From contig NZ_CP173678.1 in assembly GCF_051903925.1 (NCBI RefSeq), forward strand, positions 3,100,001-3,164,000: 64,000 nucleotides of DNA. The letters run 5' to 3'. Below are positions 24,616 to 33,966 of the stretch, piece by piece. The notes beneath the pieces are model-generated. The model was not told where the DNA came from and searched no databases. It saw only the letters and a program-made list of their open reading frames with translations. Origin of the DNA: G051903925 sp051903925 (GTDB taxonomy: Bacteria; Pseudomonadota; Alphaproteobacteria; Zavarziniales; Zavarziniaceae). A program made the translations under genes and the position numbers. Positions within the stretch are counted from its first letter, which is position 1; every line of letters begins with the position of its first letter.

Positions 24616-26835
24616 ATGGAAAGCAGTGCGAGCATTCCGTCGAGCGGCGCACCCTGGGGCCCGCGCACCGACCCGATGCCGGTGCCCGCCGCGGTGGCGG
24701 AGGCCTGGGCCGACATCGCGATGGACCAGCCGCGCCGCTTCATCAATCGCGAACTGTCCTGGCTGGCCTTCAACGGTCGCGTGCTGGAGGAAGCGTTCAA
24801 TCCCGGCCATCCGCTGCTGGAGCGGGTGCGCTTCCTGTCGATCTCGGCCACCAACCTGGACGAGTTCTATTCCGTGCGGGTGGCCGGCCTGCGCGGCCAG
24901 ATCGACGAGAAGATCAACACGACCAGCCATGACGGACTGACCCCGGCCCAGCAGCTGGCCGAGGTGGTGGCCGCAACCGCCCGCCTGATGGCCGACCAGC
25001 AGCGGTGCTGGCTGCAGCTGCGCAACGAGCTTGCCCAGAACGGCATCGCCGTGGTCGAGCCGGACGACCTCGACGACGCCGACCGCGCGTTCCTCTACCA
25101 GAAGTTCCTGGAACAGGTCTTTCCCGTCCTGACCCCGCTGGCGGTCGATCCGGCGCACCCGTTCCCGTTCATCCCGAACCTGGGCTTTGCCCTTGTCCTG
25201 CAGATGCGGCGGCAAAGCGACGGGCGGACCATGAACGCCCTGCTGCCGCTGCCGACACAGGTCCGCCGGTTCTATCGACTGCCGGGCTCCGACACGATCC
25301 GCTTCATCAGCCTGGAGACGCTGGTCGGCCTGTTCCTGGACGAGCTGTTCCCGCATTACGAGGTCTTTGGCCGCGGGACGTTCCGCATCCTGCGCGACAG
25401 CGACATCGAGATCGAGGAAGAGGCGGAGGATCTGGTCCGCTACTTCGAGACGGCGCTGAAGCGCCGCCGTCGCGGCAGCGTCATCCGGCTGAAGCTGGAA
25501 CGCGCGATGCCCGAGGAACTGCAGCGTTTCGTCATCTCGGAGCTTGAAGCCACGCCGGCCGACATCGTCTTCGTCGACGGCATCCTGGGCCTGGCCAATG
25601 CCTCGCAGCTGATCGTCGACGATCGGCCGGACCTCAAGTTCCCGCCGTACAATGCCCGCTTCCCCGAGCGGATCCGCGACCATGGCGGCGACTGTTTCGC
25701 GGCGATCCGGGCCAAGGACATCGTCGTCCATCACCCGTACGAGAGCTTTGACGTCGTCGTCCAGTTCGTGCGCCAGGCGGCCGCCGACCCGGAGGTGGTT
25801 GCGATCAAGCAGACGCTCTACCGCACCTCCAGCGACAGCCCCATCGTCAAGGCCCTGGTCGAGGCGGCGGAGGCGGGCAAGATCGTCACCGCCCTGGTCG
25901 AGCTGAAGGCCCGCTTCGACGAGGCCGCCAACATCAAGTGGGCGCGCGATCTGGAGCGGGCAGGCGTGCAGGTCGTCTATGGCTTCATCGAACTCAAGAC
26001 CCACGCCAAGCTGAGCATGGTGGTTCGCCGCGAAGGCGGGCAGCTTGCGACGTATGTGCACTATGGCACCGGCAACTATCACCCGGTGACCGCACGCATC
26101 TATACCGACCTGTCCTTCTTCACGGCCGACCCCGTGCTGGGCCGCGACGCCGCCTACCTCTTCAACTTCCTGACGGGCTATGCCGATCCGGAGCACCTAA
26201 CCAAGATCGCGGCCTCGCCCCATACCCTGCGCAAGACGTTGCTCACACTGATCGAGGCGGAGTGCGAGCATGCCCGCGCGGGCCGGCCGGCGGCGATCTT
26301 CGCCAAGATGAACTCCCTGGTCGACCCGGCGATGATCGACGCGCTGTACCGGGCGTCGCAGGCCGGCGTGCAGATCGACCTGGTGATCCGTGGCGTGTGC
26401 TGCCTGCGCCCCGGCATTCCCGGCTTCTCCGAGAACATCCGGGTCAAGAGCATCATTGGCCGCTTCCTGGAGCATTCGCGCGTCGTCTGCTTCGGCAATG
26501 GCCATTGGCTGCCGTCGCGGGATGCGAAAGTGTTCATCTCCTCGGCCGACTGGATGCCGCGCAACCTGGACCGCCGGGTCGAATCGCTGGTCCCGATCGA
26601 AAATCCGACGGTTCACATGCAGATCCTGGACCAGATCATGATGGCCAACCTGAAGGACACGACCAGTTCGTGGCGCCTGCAACCGGATGGCGTCTATGCG
26701 CGTTTCCCCCTGGGCGACAGTCCCTTCAGCGCGCATAAGTACTTCATGACGAATCCCAGTCTGTCCGGTCGCGGCAAGTCGATGCGCGCGGGGGAAGCGG
26801 CACCCCGGCTGGTCCTGGACCAGGCGGCTCAATGA
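24616..26835 (+). CDS. ppk: Polyphosphate kinase 1
   Basis: This 739-residue enzyme makes polyphosphate from ATP reversibly. The N-terminal domain begins RRFINRELSWLAFNGRVLEE and SATNLDEFYSVRVAGL. In the catalytic PLD-like half, His463 in ELKTHAKLSM is the autophosphorylated histidine, Tyr488-His489 lie in GTGNYHPVT, and the second active-site motif SADWMPRNLDRRVE is complete. Its length is normal for PPK1. It lies 26 bases before ppx, the opposing enzyme. A long proline-containing N-terminal extension of about 40 residues precedes the family start, and a later start is possible. Confidence 0.96.
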   Translation: MESSASIPSSGAPWGPRTDPMPVPAAVAEAWADIAMDQPRRFINRELSWLAFNGRVLEEAFNPGHPLLERVRFLSISATNLDEFYSVRVAGLRGQIDEKINTTSHDGLTPAQQLAEVVAATARLMADQQRCWLQLRNELAQNGIAVVEPDDLDDADRAFLYQKFLEQVFPVLTPLAVDPAHPFPFIPNLGFALVLQMRRQSDGRTMNALLPLPTQVRRFYRLPGSDTIRFISLETLVGLFLDELFPHYEVFGRGTFRILRDSDIEIEEEAEDLVRYFETALKRRRRGSVIRLKLERAMPEELQRFVISELEATPADIVFVDGILGLANASQLIVDDRPDLKFPPYNARFPERIRDHGGDCFAAIRAKDIVVHHPYESFDVVVQFVRQAAADPEVVAIKQTLYRTSSDSPIVKALVEAAEAGKIVTALVELKARFDEAANIKWARDLERAGVQVVYGFIELKTHAKLSMVVRREGGQLATYVHYGTGNYHPVTARIYTDLSFFTADPVLGRDAAYLFNFLTGYADPEHLTKIAASPHTLRKTLLTLIEAECEHARAGRPAAIFAKMNSLVDPAMIDALYRASQAGVQIDLVIRGVCCLRPGIPGFSENIRVKSIIGRFLEHSRVVCFGNGHWLPSRDAKVFISSADWMPRNLDRRVESLVPIENPTVHMQILDQIMMANLKDTTSSWRLQPDGVYARFPLGDSPFSAHKYFMTNPSLSGRGKSMRAGEAAPRLVLDQAAQ

Positions 26836-26860
26836 TCCCGGTCTGCCTGATGAACATCCT

Positions 26861-28384
26861 GTGACGGTGCCGCTCTGTCTCACCCCAGGCTCCGGGGGCC
26901 CCGATGTGGAGCGGGCAGCACCCTGGGCCGTGGTCGATATCGGGTCCAACTCGGTCCGTCTGGTCGTCTACCAGGGCCTCTCCAGGCAGGGCACGCCCCT
27001 GTTCAACGAGAAGGTCCTGTGCGGCCTGGGGCGGCAGATCGCCGTCAATGGCCGCCTGGATCCCGAGGGGGTTGAGCTGGCGATCCAGGCGCTGCGCCGC
27101 TTTGCCGCCCTGGCCCGCTTCATGCGGGTTGGCCGGCTGGATGCCGTGGCGACGGCGGCGGTGCGCGACGCGGCCGATGGGCCAGAGTTCATCGCCCGTG
27201 CCGAACGGGCCTGGGGCCTGCCGATCCGCGTGATCTCGGGGCATGAGGAAGCGCGACTCAGCGCCCAGGGCGTCGCCGCGGCGATCCCCGACGGCGACGG
27301 ACTGATCGGGGACCTGGGCGGGGGCAGCCTTGAGCTCGTGACGCTGGACCGCGGCGTCCCGGCGACGCGCCAGGAAACCACGCCGCTCGGCCCCTTGCGC
27401 CTGCAGCACCAGGCCGGCACCGACCGGACCAAGGCGACGGCGATCATCGACCGCGCGCTCCAGGCGCTGCCCTGGCTGGCCGACGCCAAGGGGCGGAGCT
27501 TCTATGCCGTGGGGGGCGCCTGGCGTGCCCTGGCCCGGCTGCACATGGCGCAGGTCAACTACCCGCTGAAGGTGCTGCATCACTATCGCATCTCGCGCAA
27601 TGACGGGCGCAGCCTCTCGCGGCTTGTCTCGGGCCTGGGCAAGGATACGCTGGAGCGGATCAGCGGCATGCCGCGGCGGCGCCTGGACACGCTGCCGTTG
27701 GCGGCGCTGATCCTCGATCGCGTGCTGAAGGTGGCGCGACCGGACGCCGTCGTGTTCTCGGCCTGGGGTCTGCGCGAGGGTCTGCTCCATGAGGCCCTTG
27801 AGGTGGATGACCGCGCCCGCGATCCGTTGATCGAGGCGGCCAAGGCGCTGGGCGATCGCCGGGGTCGGTTCCGTGGCCATGGGCAGGAACTGATCCGCTT
27901 CACCGATCCCGCCTTCGCGACGGAAAGCGACCGCGAGCGGCGCCTGCGCCATGCCGCCTGCCATCTGGCCGACCTGAACTGGCATGCCCATCCCGACCAC
28001 CGTGCCGAACTGGCGCTGGGCGAGCTGTTGTTCAGCCCGTTTGTCGGGATCGACCATCCGGGGCGCGTGTTCCTGGCGTTGGCCATGTTCGCGCGCTATG
28101 ACGGCCAGGTCGACGATCCGGCCCAGACCCCCTATCTGGCATTGCTGCACCCGGAGGCGGTGGCCCGCGCCCGCGCGCTGGGTGCCGCCCTGCGCCTGGC
28201 GCAGACGCTGAGCGGTGGTGCGCCCGAGGTGCTGGCCCAGCTCACCCTGTCGATGCCCCGGGCCGAGCTGGAACTGGCGATCCCCAGGGCCCTCGCCGAC
28301 CTGGAGGGAGAGGTGGCGCAGCGCCGGCTGGCGGCACTGGCGCGCGCCCTGGGCCGCGCATCCCGCGTGGTCGTGACCGGCTAG
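26861..28384 (+). CDS. ppx: Exopolyphosphatase (Ppx/GppA family)
   Basis: This 507-residue phosphohydrolase of the ASKHA fold removes terminal phosphates from polyphosphate or pppGpp. Phosphate-binding motifs are VVDIGSNSVRLVVYQ (near residue 25) and LIGDLGGGSLELV (near 147), with ATAAVRDA and ISGHEEARLSAQG between. A C-terminal HD-like helical domain follows from about 310. Clustering with ppk supports a polyphosphate role. Starts at GTG 26861. Confidence 0.92.
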   Translation: MTVPLCLTPGSGGPDVERAAPWAVVDIGSNSVRLVVYQGLSRQGTPLFNEKVLCGLGRQIAVNGRLDPEGVELAIQALRRFAALARFMRVGRLDAVATAAVRDAADGPEFIARAERAWGLPIRVISGHEEARLSAQGVAAAIPDGDGLIGDLGGGSLELVTLDRGVPATRQETTPLGPLRLQHQAGTDRTKATAIIDRALQALPWLADAKGRSFYAVGGAWRALARLHMAQVNYPLKVLHHYRISRNDGRSLSRLVSGLGKDTLERISGMPRRRLDTLPLAALILDRVLKVARPDAVVFSAWGLREGLLHEALEVDDRARDPLIEAAKALGDRRGRFRGHGQELIRFTDPAFATESDRERRLRHAACHLADLNWHAHPDHRAELALGELLFSPFVGIDHPGRVFLALAMFARYDGQVDDPAQTPYLALLHPEAVARARALGAALRLAQTLSGGAPEVLAQLTLSMPRAELELAIPRALADLEGEVAQRRLAALARALGRASRVVVTG

Positions 28385-28400
28385 GATCGCGGCCAACGCC

Positions 28401-29477
28401 ATGCCGGCCAGGCTGCGCCTGCCATCGACCGCCCGGGCGGCGCTGCTTGGCCTGGGGGCCCTGCTGTGGGCTGGGTCCCCGGCCCAAGCGATCGACGGCG
28501 TGGCATTGGTCATGACGCCGGTCGGGTCCAACAGCGTGCGCGCCTGTACGGGAGTCCTGTTCTCGCCCCGTGCGCCTATGCAGCCTGTCTTCGTGCTGGG
28601 GGCAGAGCACTGTCTGGGCTCCGGGCCGCAGCCGACCGAGGTGATCGTCGGCGCAAGCCTCAGCTCGGGGCAGGTCAAGCTGGGGCCGGGCGGCGGCTCG
28701 GTTCCCGTGGCCGGCGCGCGGGTGGTGCGTGGGGCTGGCCTGGACCTGTTCTTTGCTCCCGTCGATGCGCGTCGCCTGGGGCCGCGCGGAAGCCTGCCGC
28801 TGGCCAGCTTCGCCGAGCGCATGCCGCGGCCGGGCAATCGCGTCGACGTGCTGGGCTTCCCCGGGGGAGAGGGGCCGGTGAAGCAGCGCTGCGTCTACGA
28901 GGGCGCCTGGCTTCAGGCGGAGGACGGCCTCAGCCGCTTCCGCATCGCGCATGAACTGTCCTGTGCCGAGCGCGAGGTGTGGCAGGGTCTCTCCGGCGGA
29001 CCGGTGCTCGACCGGGACGAGCGGGTGATCGGCATCGTCCAGTCGACCAACGCCCAGGGCACCGCCCTCTATTTCGCCGCGGTGCTGCAGGACAATATCG
29101 GCGTGACCGACCGCCAGCCCCTGGTCCTGGGCGAGGCCATGCCGGATGCGGAGTACGAGCGGGTCCGGCTGGGGCGCAGTGCCCGTGTATTCGAAATCTC
29201 GGCCCGCTTTCGCGGTGGTCTGCTGGACGGCGCCGCGATCATCACCCGCGATGGCGCGCCGCATGTCGAGGCGTCCTTCAGCGCAGGCCGGCTTGAGGGC
29301 GCGCTCACGGTCTACACGCGCGATGGCGATGTCTGGATCTCGGCGGCGATCCACGACGGCCGCTTCGATCTCAAGGATTTCCTGGAAGCCGAGCGCTATC
29401 CCGAGGTGGCGGCGATGCGCACCCGCGTCGCGCACATCCTCGACTGGGCCCTGCAGGGCGAGCCGCTGGACGAGTGA
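28401..29477 (+). CDS. Secreted trypsin-like serine protease
   Basis: This 358-residue exported protein has a signal peptide ending GSPAQA. The chymotrypsin-fold triad is complete: His70 in GAEHC, Asp115 in LDLFF, and Ser198 in GLSGGPV. Cysteines near His70 and in ELSCAERE may form disulfides. After residue 250 a region rich in short Gly-containing repeats (FRGGLLDGAAIITRDG, GRLEGALTVYTRDGD) resembles MORN-like hairpins and may bind a surface. Substrate unknown. The gene ends seven bases from the convergent GST. Confidence 0.82.
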   Translation: MPARLRLPSTARAALLGLGALLWAGSPAQAIDGVALVMTPVGSNSVRACTGVLFSPRAPMQPVFVLGAEHCLGSGPQPTEVIVGASLSSGQVKLGPGGGSVPVAGARVVRGAGLDLFFAPVDARRLGPRGSLPLASFAERMPRPGNRVDVLGFPGGEGPVKQRCVYEGAWLQAEDGLSRFRIAHELSCAEREVWQGLSGGPVLDRDERVIGIVQSTNAQGTALYFAAVLQDNIGVTDRQPLVLGEAMPDAEYERVRLGRSARVFEISARFRGGLLDGAAIITRDGAPHVEASFSAGRLEGALTVYTRDGDVWISAAIHDGRFDLKDFLEAERYPEVAAMRTRVAHILDWALQGEPLDE

Positions 29478-29484
29478 CCAGCAC

Positions 29485-30126
29485 CTAGTCCAGCATCGGC
29501 GGCAGGGTGGGGTCGCCCTTCTGCATGGCGCGGCGATAGGCCGGGCGTTCGCCGACCCGCTTCAGATAGGCGCGAATGTTGGGATAGGGACCCAGGTCGC
29601 GCGGCACAAAGGCCCGCATCGTGGTCAGCGGGAACACCATGATGATGTCGGCGGCCGTGAAGGCAGGCCCTGCGAACCAGGTGTTATGGCCCAGGTGCGC
29701 CTCGACCTGGGCAAAACCACGATCGCGCCGGTCGGCCAGAAGCGCCATCGCCGGATTGTCTGCGCCCGCGCCCAGCATGGTCGCGATCATGCCGGCCAGT
29801 TCATGGGCCATCAGCGACGCATTGGCGAAATGGAACCAGTAGAGATAGTCGGCGAAATGCGGATCGTCCGGCTTCAGCGCCAGGCGGTTCTCGCCGTACT
29901 TCTGGTTGATGTAGTCGATGATGGCACCCGACTCGCCCAGGACCACATCGCCGTCATGAATGACGGGGGCCATGCCCATCGGATGCAGCGCCTTGTAGTC
30001 CGCCGGGGCCAGGCGCGTGACGCTGTCGCGGTCATAGACCTTGAGCGTGTAGTCGATGCCCAGTTCCTCGCACAGCCAGACGATGCGCTCGGACTGGGAC
30101 ACGCCCAGGTGATGGACGACCAGCAT
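29485..30126 (-). CDS. Glutathione S-transferase family protein
   Basis: This 213-residue protein has a thioredoxin-like N-domain (VVHHLGVSQSERIVWLCEEL, then MGMAPVIHDGDVVLGESGAI with the cis-Pro and Glu-Ser glutathione-binding turn) and a helical C-domain with GPAFTAADIIMVFPL. A Ser in the N-terminal loop is the likely thiol-activating residue. The acceptor substrate is not predictable. It lies 22 bases downstream of rnd. Confidence 0.88.
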   Translation of the reverse strand: MLVVHHLGVSQSERIVWLCEELGIDYTLKVYDRDSVTRLAPADYKALHPMGMAPVIHDGDVVLGESGAIIDYINQKYGENRLALKPDDPHFADYLYWFHFANASLMAHELAGMIATMLGAGADNPAMALLADRRDRGFAQVEAHLGHNTWFAGPAFTAADIIMVFPLTTMRAFVPRDLGPYPNIRAYLKRVGERPAYRRAMQKGDPTLPPMLD

Positions 30127-30148
30127 CTGATTCCTCCGTCGGGGCCGG

Positions 30149-31336
30149 CTATTTCTGAGGGGGTGCGCTGCGCTGGACCGGAATCACGCGGATCCGCTTG
30201 CCATCGGACGCCAGCGCCAGACGTCCATGCTTCAGGGCAAGCGCCGCCTCGCCAAAGACCTCGCGGCGCCAGCCGTTGAGCGCGGGCACGTCGGCCGTAT
30301 CGCTGGCTGCGATCCGCTCCAGGTCGCTGGTCCCGGCGATCAGCTTCTGGGCCACGTCGTGGTCCTCGCACTTCATCTTCAGCAGGACCTTGAGGAGCTC
30401 GACCAGGGGGCCTACGCCTCGTGGCGCCTCATCCACTTTCTCAGGCTTGGGCAGGTCGTCCTCGGGCATGTCCAGGCCGCGCTGCACCGCGGCCAGCAAT
30501 GCCGGGCCAAGCTTGCCTTCGACTACTCCGCGCGGAACGCTGCGCAAGTTCCTGAAATCCTCAGGGTTTTTCGGTGGATGGGCGGCGATCTCCAGGATCG
30601 CGTCATCCTTCAGGATGCGGCCGCGGGGCAGGTCGCGGCTTTGCGCCTCAAGCTCTCGCCACGCGGCCAGGGCCTTGACCAGTCCCAGGAAGCGCCGATT
30701 GCCGCTGCGGGTGCGCAGGCGCGTCCAGGCCTCGTCCGGCTCGACCAGATAGGTCCTGGGATCCATCAGCACCGACATTTCCTGGTCCAGCCAGCCGCTG
30801 CGCCCGGTCTTGTCCAACTGCCCCGCCAGGTATTCGTAGACGACACGCAGGTGGGTGACGTCAGCCAGGGCGTAGTGCAGCTGGCGGTCGCTCAGCGGCC
30901 TGCGCGACCAGTCGGTGAAGCGCGAACTTTTGTCGAGTTCGGCCCGCGCGATCTTGGTCACCAGCGTCTCGTAGGACACCGATTCGCCAAAGCCCAGGAC
31001 CATCGCGGCCACCTGGGTGTCGAACAGCGGCTCGGGGATCGAGCCGCACAGGCGCAGGAAGATCTCGATGTCCTGGCGCGCCGCGTGGAAAACCTTCAGT
31101 ACCGAGTGGTTGGCCAATACCGCCGCCAGCGGAGTGAGGTCGATGTCCGGCGCCAGGGGGTCGATGATGCGCGCGTCCGTCGGCGTCGCCGCCTGGATCA
31201 GGCAGAGCTGCGGCCAGAACGTATTCTCGCGCAGGAATTCGGTATCGACCGTGATATAGGGCGCCTTGTGCGCGCCGGCACAGAATTCGGCCAGTTCTTC
31301 GGTCGTGGTGATGACCGGGGGGGCAGGATGATTCAC
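30149..31336 (-). CDS. rnd: Ribonuclease D
   Basis: This 395-residue 3'-5' exoribonuclease trims tRNA and other stable RNAs. The DEDD catalytic motifs are visible: VDTEFLREN, then KVFHAARQDIEIF, and YALADVTHLRVVYEYL. An HRDC helical domain (RFLGLVKALAAWRELEAQ onward) follows. The GTG start at 31336 shares GTGA with the upstream Rieske gene's stop, so the two are translationally coupled; the extra upstream reading frame has no similarity. Confidence 0.92.
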   Translation of the reverse strand: MNHPAPPVITTTEELAEFCAGAHKAPYITVDTEFLRENTFWPQLCLIQAATPTDARIIDPLAPDIDLTPLAAVLANHSVLKVFHAARQDIEIFLRLCGSIPEPLFDTQVAAMVLGFGESVSYETLVTKIARAELDKSSRFTDWSRRPLSDRQLHYALADVTHLRVVYEYLAGQLDKTGRSGWLDQEMSVLMDPRTYLVEPDEAWTRLRTRSGNRRFLGLVKALAAWRELEAQSRDLPRGRILKDDAILEIAAHPPKNPEDFRNLRSVPRGVVEGKLGPALLAAVQRGLDMPEDDLPKPEKVDEAPRGVGPLVELLKVLLKMKCEDHDVAQKLIAGTSDLERIAASDTADVPALNGWRREVFGEAALALKHGRLALASDGKRIRVIPVQRSAPPQK

Positions 31337-32442
31337 GACCGCCAACGCAGCACCTGCTCTGTCACCGGGTTTACGAACGGCCGACGTTCCGCGGCCGCGC
31401 GGGCGAACTCCCGCTTGCATGCGTAGTACCACTTGGCCTGGGTGTCGGCATCATCGATCAGCAGCAGCGCCGGGCGCTGGGCCAGTCCGCGTTGCTGCTG
31501 GGTCACGATCGCGCGGTCCTGTCCCACGAACTGACGCGCCAGCCAGCGCGCCACGGGCTTGAGCAGATTGAGCCAGGGCATCGTCCAATACATCACCTGT
31601 GTCACTTGGGTCCTGTTCATGTCGATCGGCGTCACGGCGGTCAGGCCGACGAAGCGGTGGCGCCCCGCCGTGATCGTCTCGATACGCAGGCCGGGCAGGC
31701 GGAACGCGATCTCCGTTTCCAGGTCCCCGCCCAACAGCTTGTAGGCCGCGGCGTTCCGCGACGGCTTGTGCCGCGCCATGGTGAAGCCAAGGTCCGACGG
31801 GACGAACCGCTTGGCCTTCTCGTGCGCCGAACGCAGCGAGCGCCAGTACCAGGACTGATGCACATAGGGCCCGTGCGCAGGGTCCATCAGGCCGATCACG
31901 GCGTGGTCCAGCGCGCAGGGAAACTCCTGCGTCTCGACCACCCGCTGCTGGCTGCCGTGCATCTCCGGCACCTGCGGCGGTGGGGGCAGCACATCGGGCT
32001 GGGCTCCCGCCCAGATCCACAGGTTGCCCTGTGCTTCAGCCACCGGAAAACGTCGGGTGCGAATTTTTGTGAACTCGAACCGCTGATCGTCCGTAAGCGA
32101 CGGAATGGCCGTGCAATGGCCGGTCCGATCGAAACGCCAGCCGTGATAGCAGCAGGTCACCTCCCGCCCGTCGAACGATCCGCAGGACAGCGGGATTCCC
32201 CGGTGCGGGCAGATGTCACGCAGCGCGAACGCTTCCCCCTCGCTGGTCCGGCAAAGGATCAGTGTCTCACCCAGCAGGGTGCGGGTGACCATGGCGCCCG
32301 GCTTCACCTGGGACGAGGGCAGGGCGTAGTACCAAAGCCCGTCGAGCCAGGCCGCAGGGTCCGCCTGCTGGCGCTCGCCCGCGTCGTTCGCACCGCTTTG
32401 CTGCAGGGGGCCGGAAAGGGGGGAGGCCTGCGGCTCGGGCAT
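31333..32442 (-). CDS. Rieske-type ring-hydroxylating oxygenase, alpha subunit-like
   Basis: This 369-residue protein has a Rieske 2Fe-2S centre with ligands Cys78 and His80 (CPHRG) and Cys97 and His100 (CCYHGW), spaced as in aromatic and terpenoid ring hydroxylases. The C-terminal domain has a likely mononuclear iron site at MDPAHGPYVH. No beta subunit or reductase is near, so it belongs with single-component-type oxygenases needing an external electron donor. The substrate is unknown. It shares an operon with rnd by a 4-base overlap. ATG 32442 was preferred to a TTG eight codons upstream. Confidence 0.85.
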   Translation of the reverse strand: MPEPQASPLSGPLQQSGANDAGERQQADPAAWLDGLWYYALPSSQVKPGAMVTRTLLGETLILCRTSEGEAFALRDICPHRGIPLSCGSFDGREVTCCYHGWRFDRTGHCTAIPSLTDDQRFEFTKIRTRRFPVAEAQGNLWIWAGAQPDVLPPPPQVPEMHGSQQRVVETQEFPCALDHAVIGLMDPAHGPYVHQSWYWRSLRSAHEKAKRFVPSDLGFTMARHKPSRNAAAYKLLGGDLETEIAFRLPGLRIETITAGRHRFVGLTAVTPIDMNRTQVTQVMYWTMPWLNLLKPVARWLARQFVGQDRAIVTQQQRGLAQRPALLLIDDADTQAKWYYACKREFARAAAERRPFVNPVTEQVLRWRS

Positions 32443-32684
32443 CCTGTGATGTGCCGGCGTCGCCAAGTCTGCACCGTGTGTGTGGCGGAATCGGTACCGC
32501 GTGAACCCTGCCGCACTCTAGGAACGCCATGGCCATGCCGCAACCCGGCCCGCCCGAAACGTCGCGCGGGCGAACGTCGCGGGGAACCCCGGAGTGCACT
32601 CCACGTTCATTCAGAGCATAGACGACCAGGTATCCTGATGGCCCAGAAGAACACGACCACGCGCCCGACCCCGAAGCGGAGTCG

Positions 32685-33401
32685 GTGATGAGCGCACGGC
32701 ATCCCCAGACCCTGCCTCAAACCCTCCCCTATCACCTGACGGGTGAGATCCGCGCGCGGATCATCCGTGGACTATACGCGCCGGGCCGGCCTTTGCGCGA
32801 ACAAGACCTGGAACGCACTTTTGGTTCCAGCCGCGGGCCTATTCGCGAAAGCCTGCTGATGCTGCAGAAGCGCGGCCTGGTCGATCACCAGCCGAGACGG
32901 GGCTTTCGCGTGCGGGTGCTATCCGCCAGGGAGCTCGCGCACCTGTACCGGCTTCAGGCAACCCTCTATCGCTCCCTGGTCGAGGAACTGGACGAGGTCG
33001 ACCACGCCGCACTGGCGGCGCAACTAAAAGGGCACCTGGAGGTCCTGGACGATGGTCCCGCGACGGACGATCCGCTGTATCAGTTCAACGCGGTGTCGGC
33101 ATTCGACAGGGCGCTTATGGAAGCGCCGGGCAACACGTTCCTGCGCGATGCCCTGGGCTCCCTGGTCGAGGTGGCCAGCCCCGTGACGTTCGCGATCCTG
33201 GCGGACGGTGACGCCGCGGCGCTGTCGCGGACACTCCACACCCTGGCCGATGCCGTTCGGGCGAGCGACCTGGACGCCGTGGGGGAACTGCTGGACGGCC
33301 GGGTCAGCGATCACGCCGCGTGGGCGGCGGCGCGTGTCGACGGAGAGGCGACGGAGCACGTCCCGCCCGGACTGCGCTTGAAGCGCGCGGCGATGCGGTA
33401 G
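32685..33401 (+). CDS. GntR family regulator (FCD-type)
   Basis: This 238-residue protein has an N-terminal GntR winged helix (LTGEIRARIIRGLYAPGRPL, RTFGSSRGPIRESLLML, VDHQPRRGFRV, residues about 15-75) and a C-terminal all-helical FCD-like ligand domain. FCD proteins bind metal and carboxylate effectors. It is divergent from the Rieske oxygenase gene with a 242-base gap and may control it. GTG 32685 or ATG 32688 is the start. A 16-codon frame (32638 onward) ends at the start, but nothing shows that it is real. Confidence 0.82.
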   Translation: MMSARHPQTLPQTLPYHLTGEIRARIIRGLYAPGRPLREQDLERTFGSSRGPIRESLLMLQKRGLVDHQPRRGFRVRVLSARELAHLYRLQATLYRSLVEELDEVDHAALAAQLKGHLEVLDDGPATDDPLYQFNAVSAFDRALMEAPGNTFLRDALGSLVEVASPVTFAILADGDAAALSRTLHTLADAVRASDLDAVGELLDGRVSDHAAWAAARVDGEATEHVPPGLRLKRAAMR

Positions 33402-33475
33402 CAGACCCCCGCAAACGCGTGTTGCGCCGGCGGTCATGGCGCGGTAAATCGCCGGCGCTGCACTAGAGATTCGAG

Positions 33476-33922
33476 ATGCTCTCCCAACGCGCGCGTTACG
33501 CGCTCCGTGCCTTGCTGGCCCTGGCCCAGGAAGACAGCGAGAAGCCAATGCTGATCGCCGATATCGCGGAGCAGCAGAACGTCCCGAAGAAGTTCCTGGA
33601 ACTCATCCTGCTCGACCTGAAGCGGGCAGGCTTCGTGCGGTCGCTGCGCGGCCGCTTCGGCGGCTATGCCCTGGCCCGGCGGCCGGAGGAGATCAGCTTC
33701 GGTGCGCTGATCCGGTCGATCGACGGGCCGCTGGCGCAGGTGCCCTGCATCAGCAAGACGGCCTATCGCCGGTGCGAGGACTGCGACGACGAACAAACCT
33801 GCGCCATCCGGCGTGTCCTGGGTCAGGTGCACGAGGCGACGGCGCGCATCTTGGACAATACCAGCCTGGCGGATGTGCGCGGCGGACGCCGGGCCGATCT
33901 TTTCATGGGTGACGGGATCTGA
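33476..33922 (+). CDS. Rrf2 family regulator, likely sulfate-assimilation control
   Basis: This 148-residue winged-helix protein starts MLSQRARYALRALLALA, and has the recognition region NVPKKFLELILLDLKRAGFV and the wing RGRFGGYALAR. Four cysteines at 91, 100, 103 and 109 could bind an Fe-S cluster as in IscR/RirA; the spacing C-x8-C-x2-C-x5-C fits such use, but was not tested. It sits directly before the sulfate importer operon, so I infer it responds to cysteine or sulfur status. Confidence 0.85.
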   Translation: MLSQRARYALRALLALAQEDSEKPMLIADIAEQQNVPKKFLELILLDLKRAGFVRSLRGRFGGYALARRPEEISFGALIRSIDGPLAQVPCISKTAYRRCEDCDDEQTCAIRRVLGQVHEATARILDNTSLADVRGGRRADLFMGDGI

Positions 33923-33933
33923 TCCATGCGCTA

Positions 33934-33956
33934 ATCTCGATCATGTCGATAGAGAT
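33934..33956. promoter_or_regulatory. Candidate Rrf2 operator before the sulfate importer
   Basis: ATCTCGAT-N7-ATAGAGAT is an 8-base inverted repeat with one mismatch, just upstream of the sbp start. It is the only symmetric site in the gap between the Rrf2 and sbp genes. Confidence 0.35.
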
Positions 33957-33966
33957 AGAGGGGATC

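Noticed and set aside
32638..32688. 16-codon frame before the GntR gene (MAQKNTTTRPTPKRSR)
   Set aside because: It could be a leader peptide, but there is no hairpin, codon bias or effector codon run to support it.
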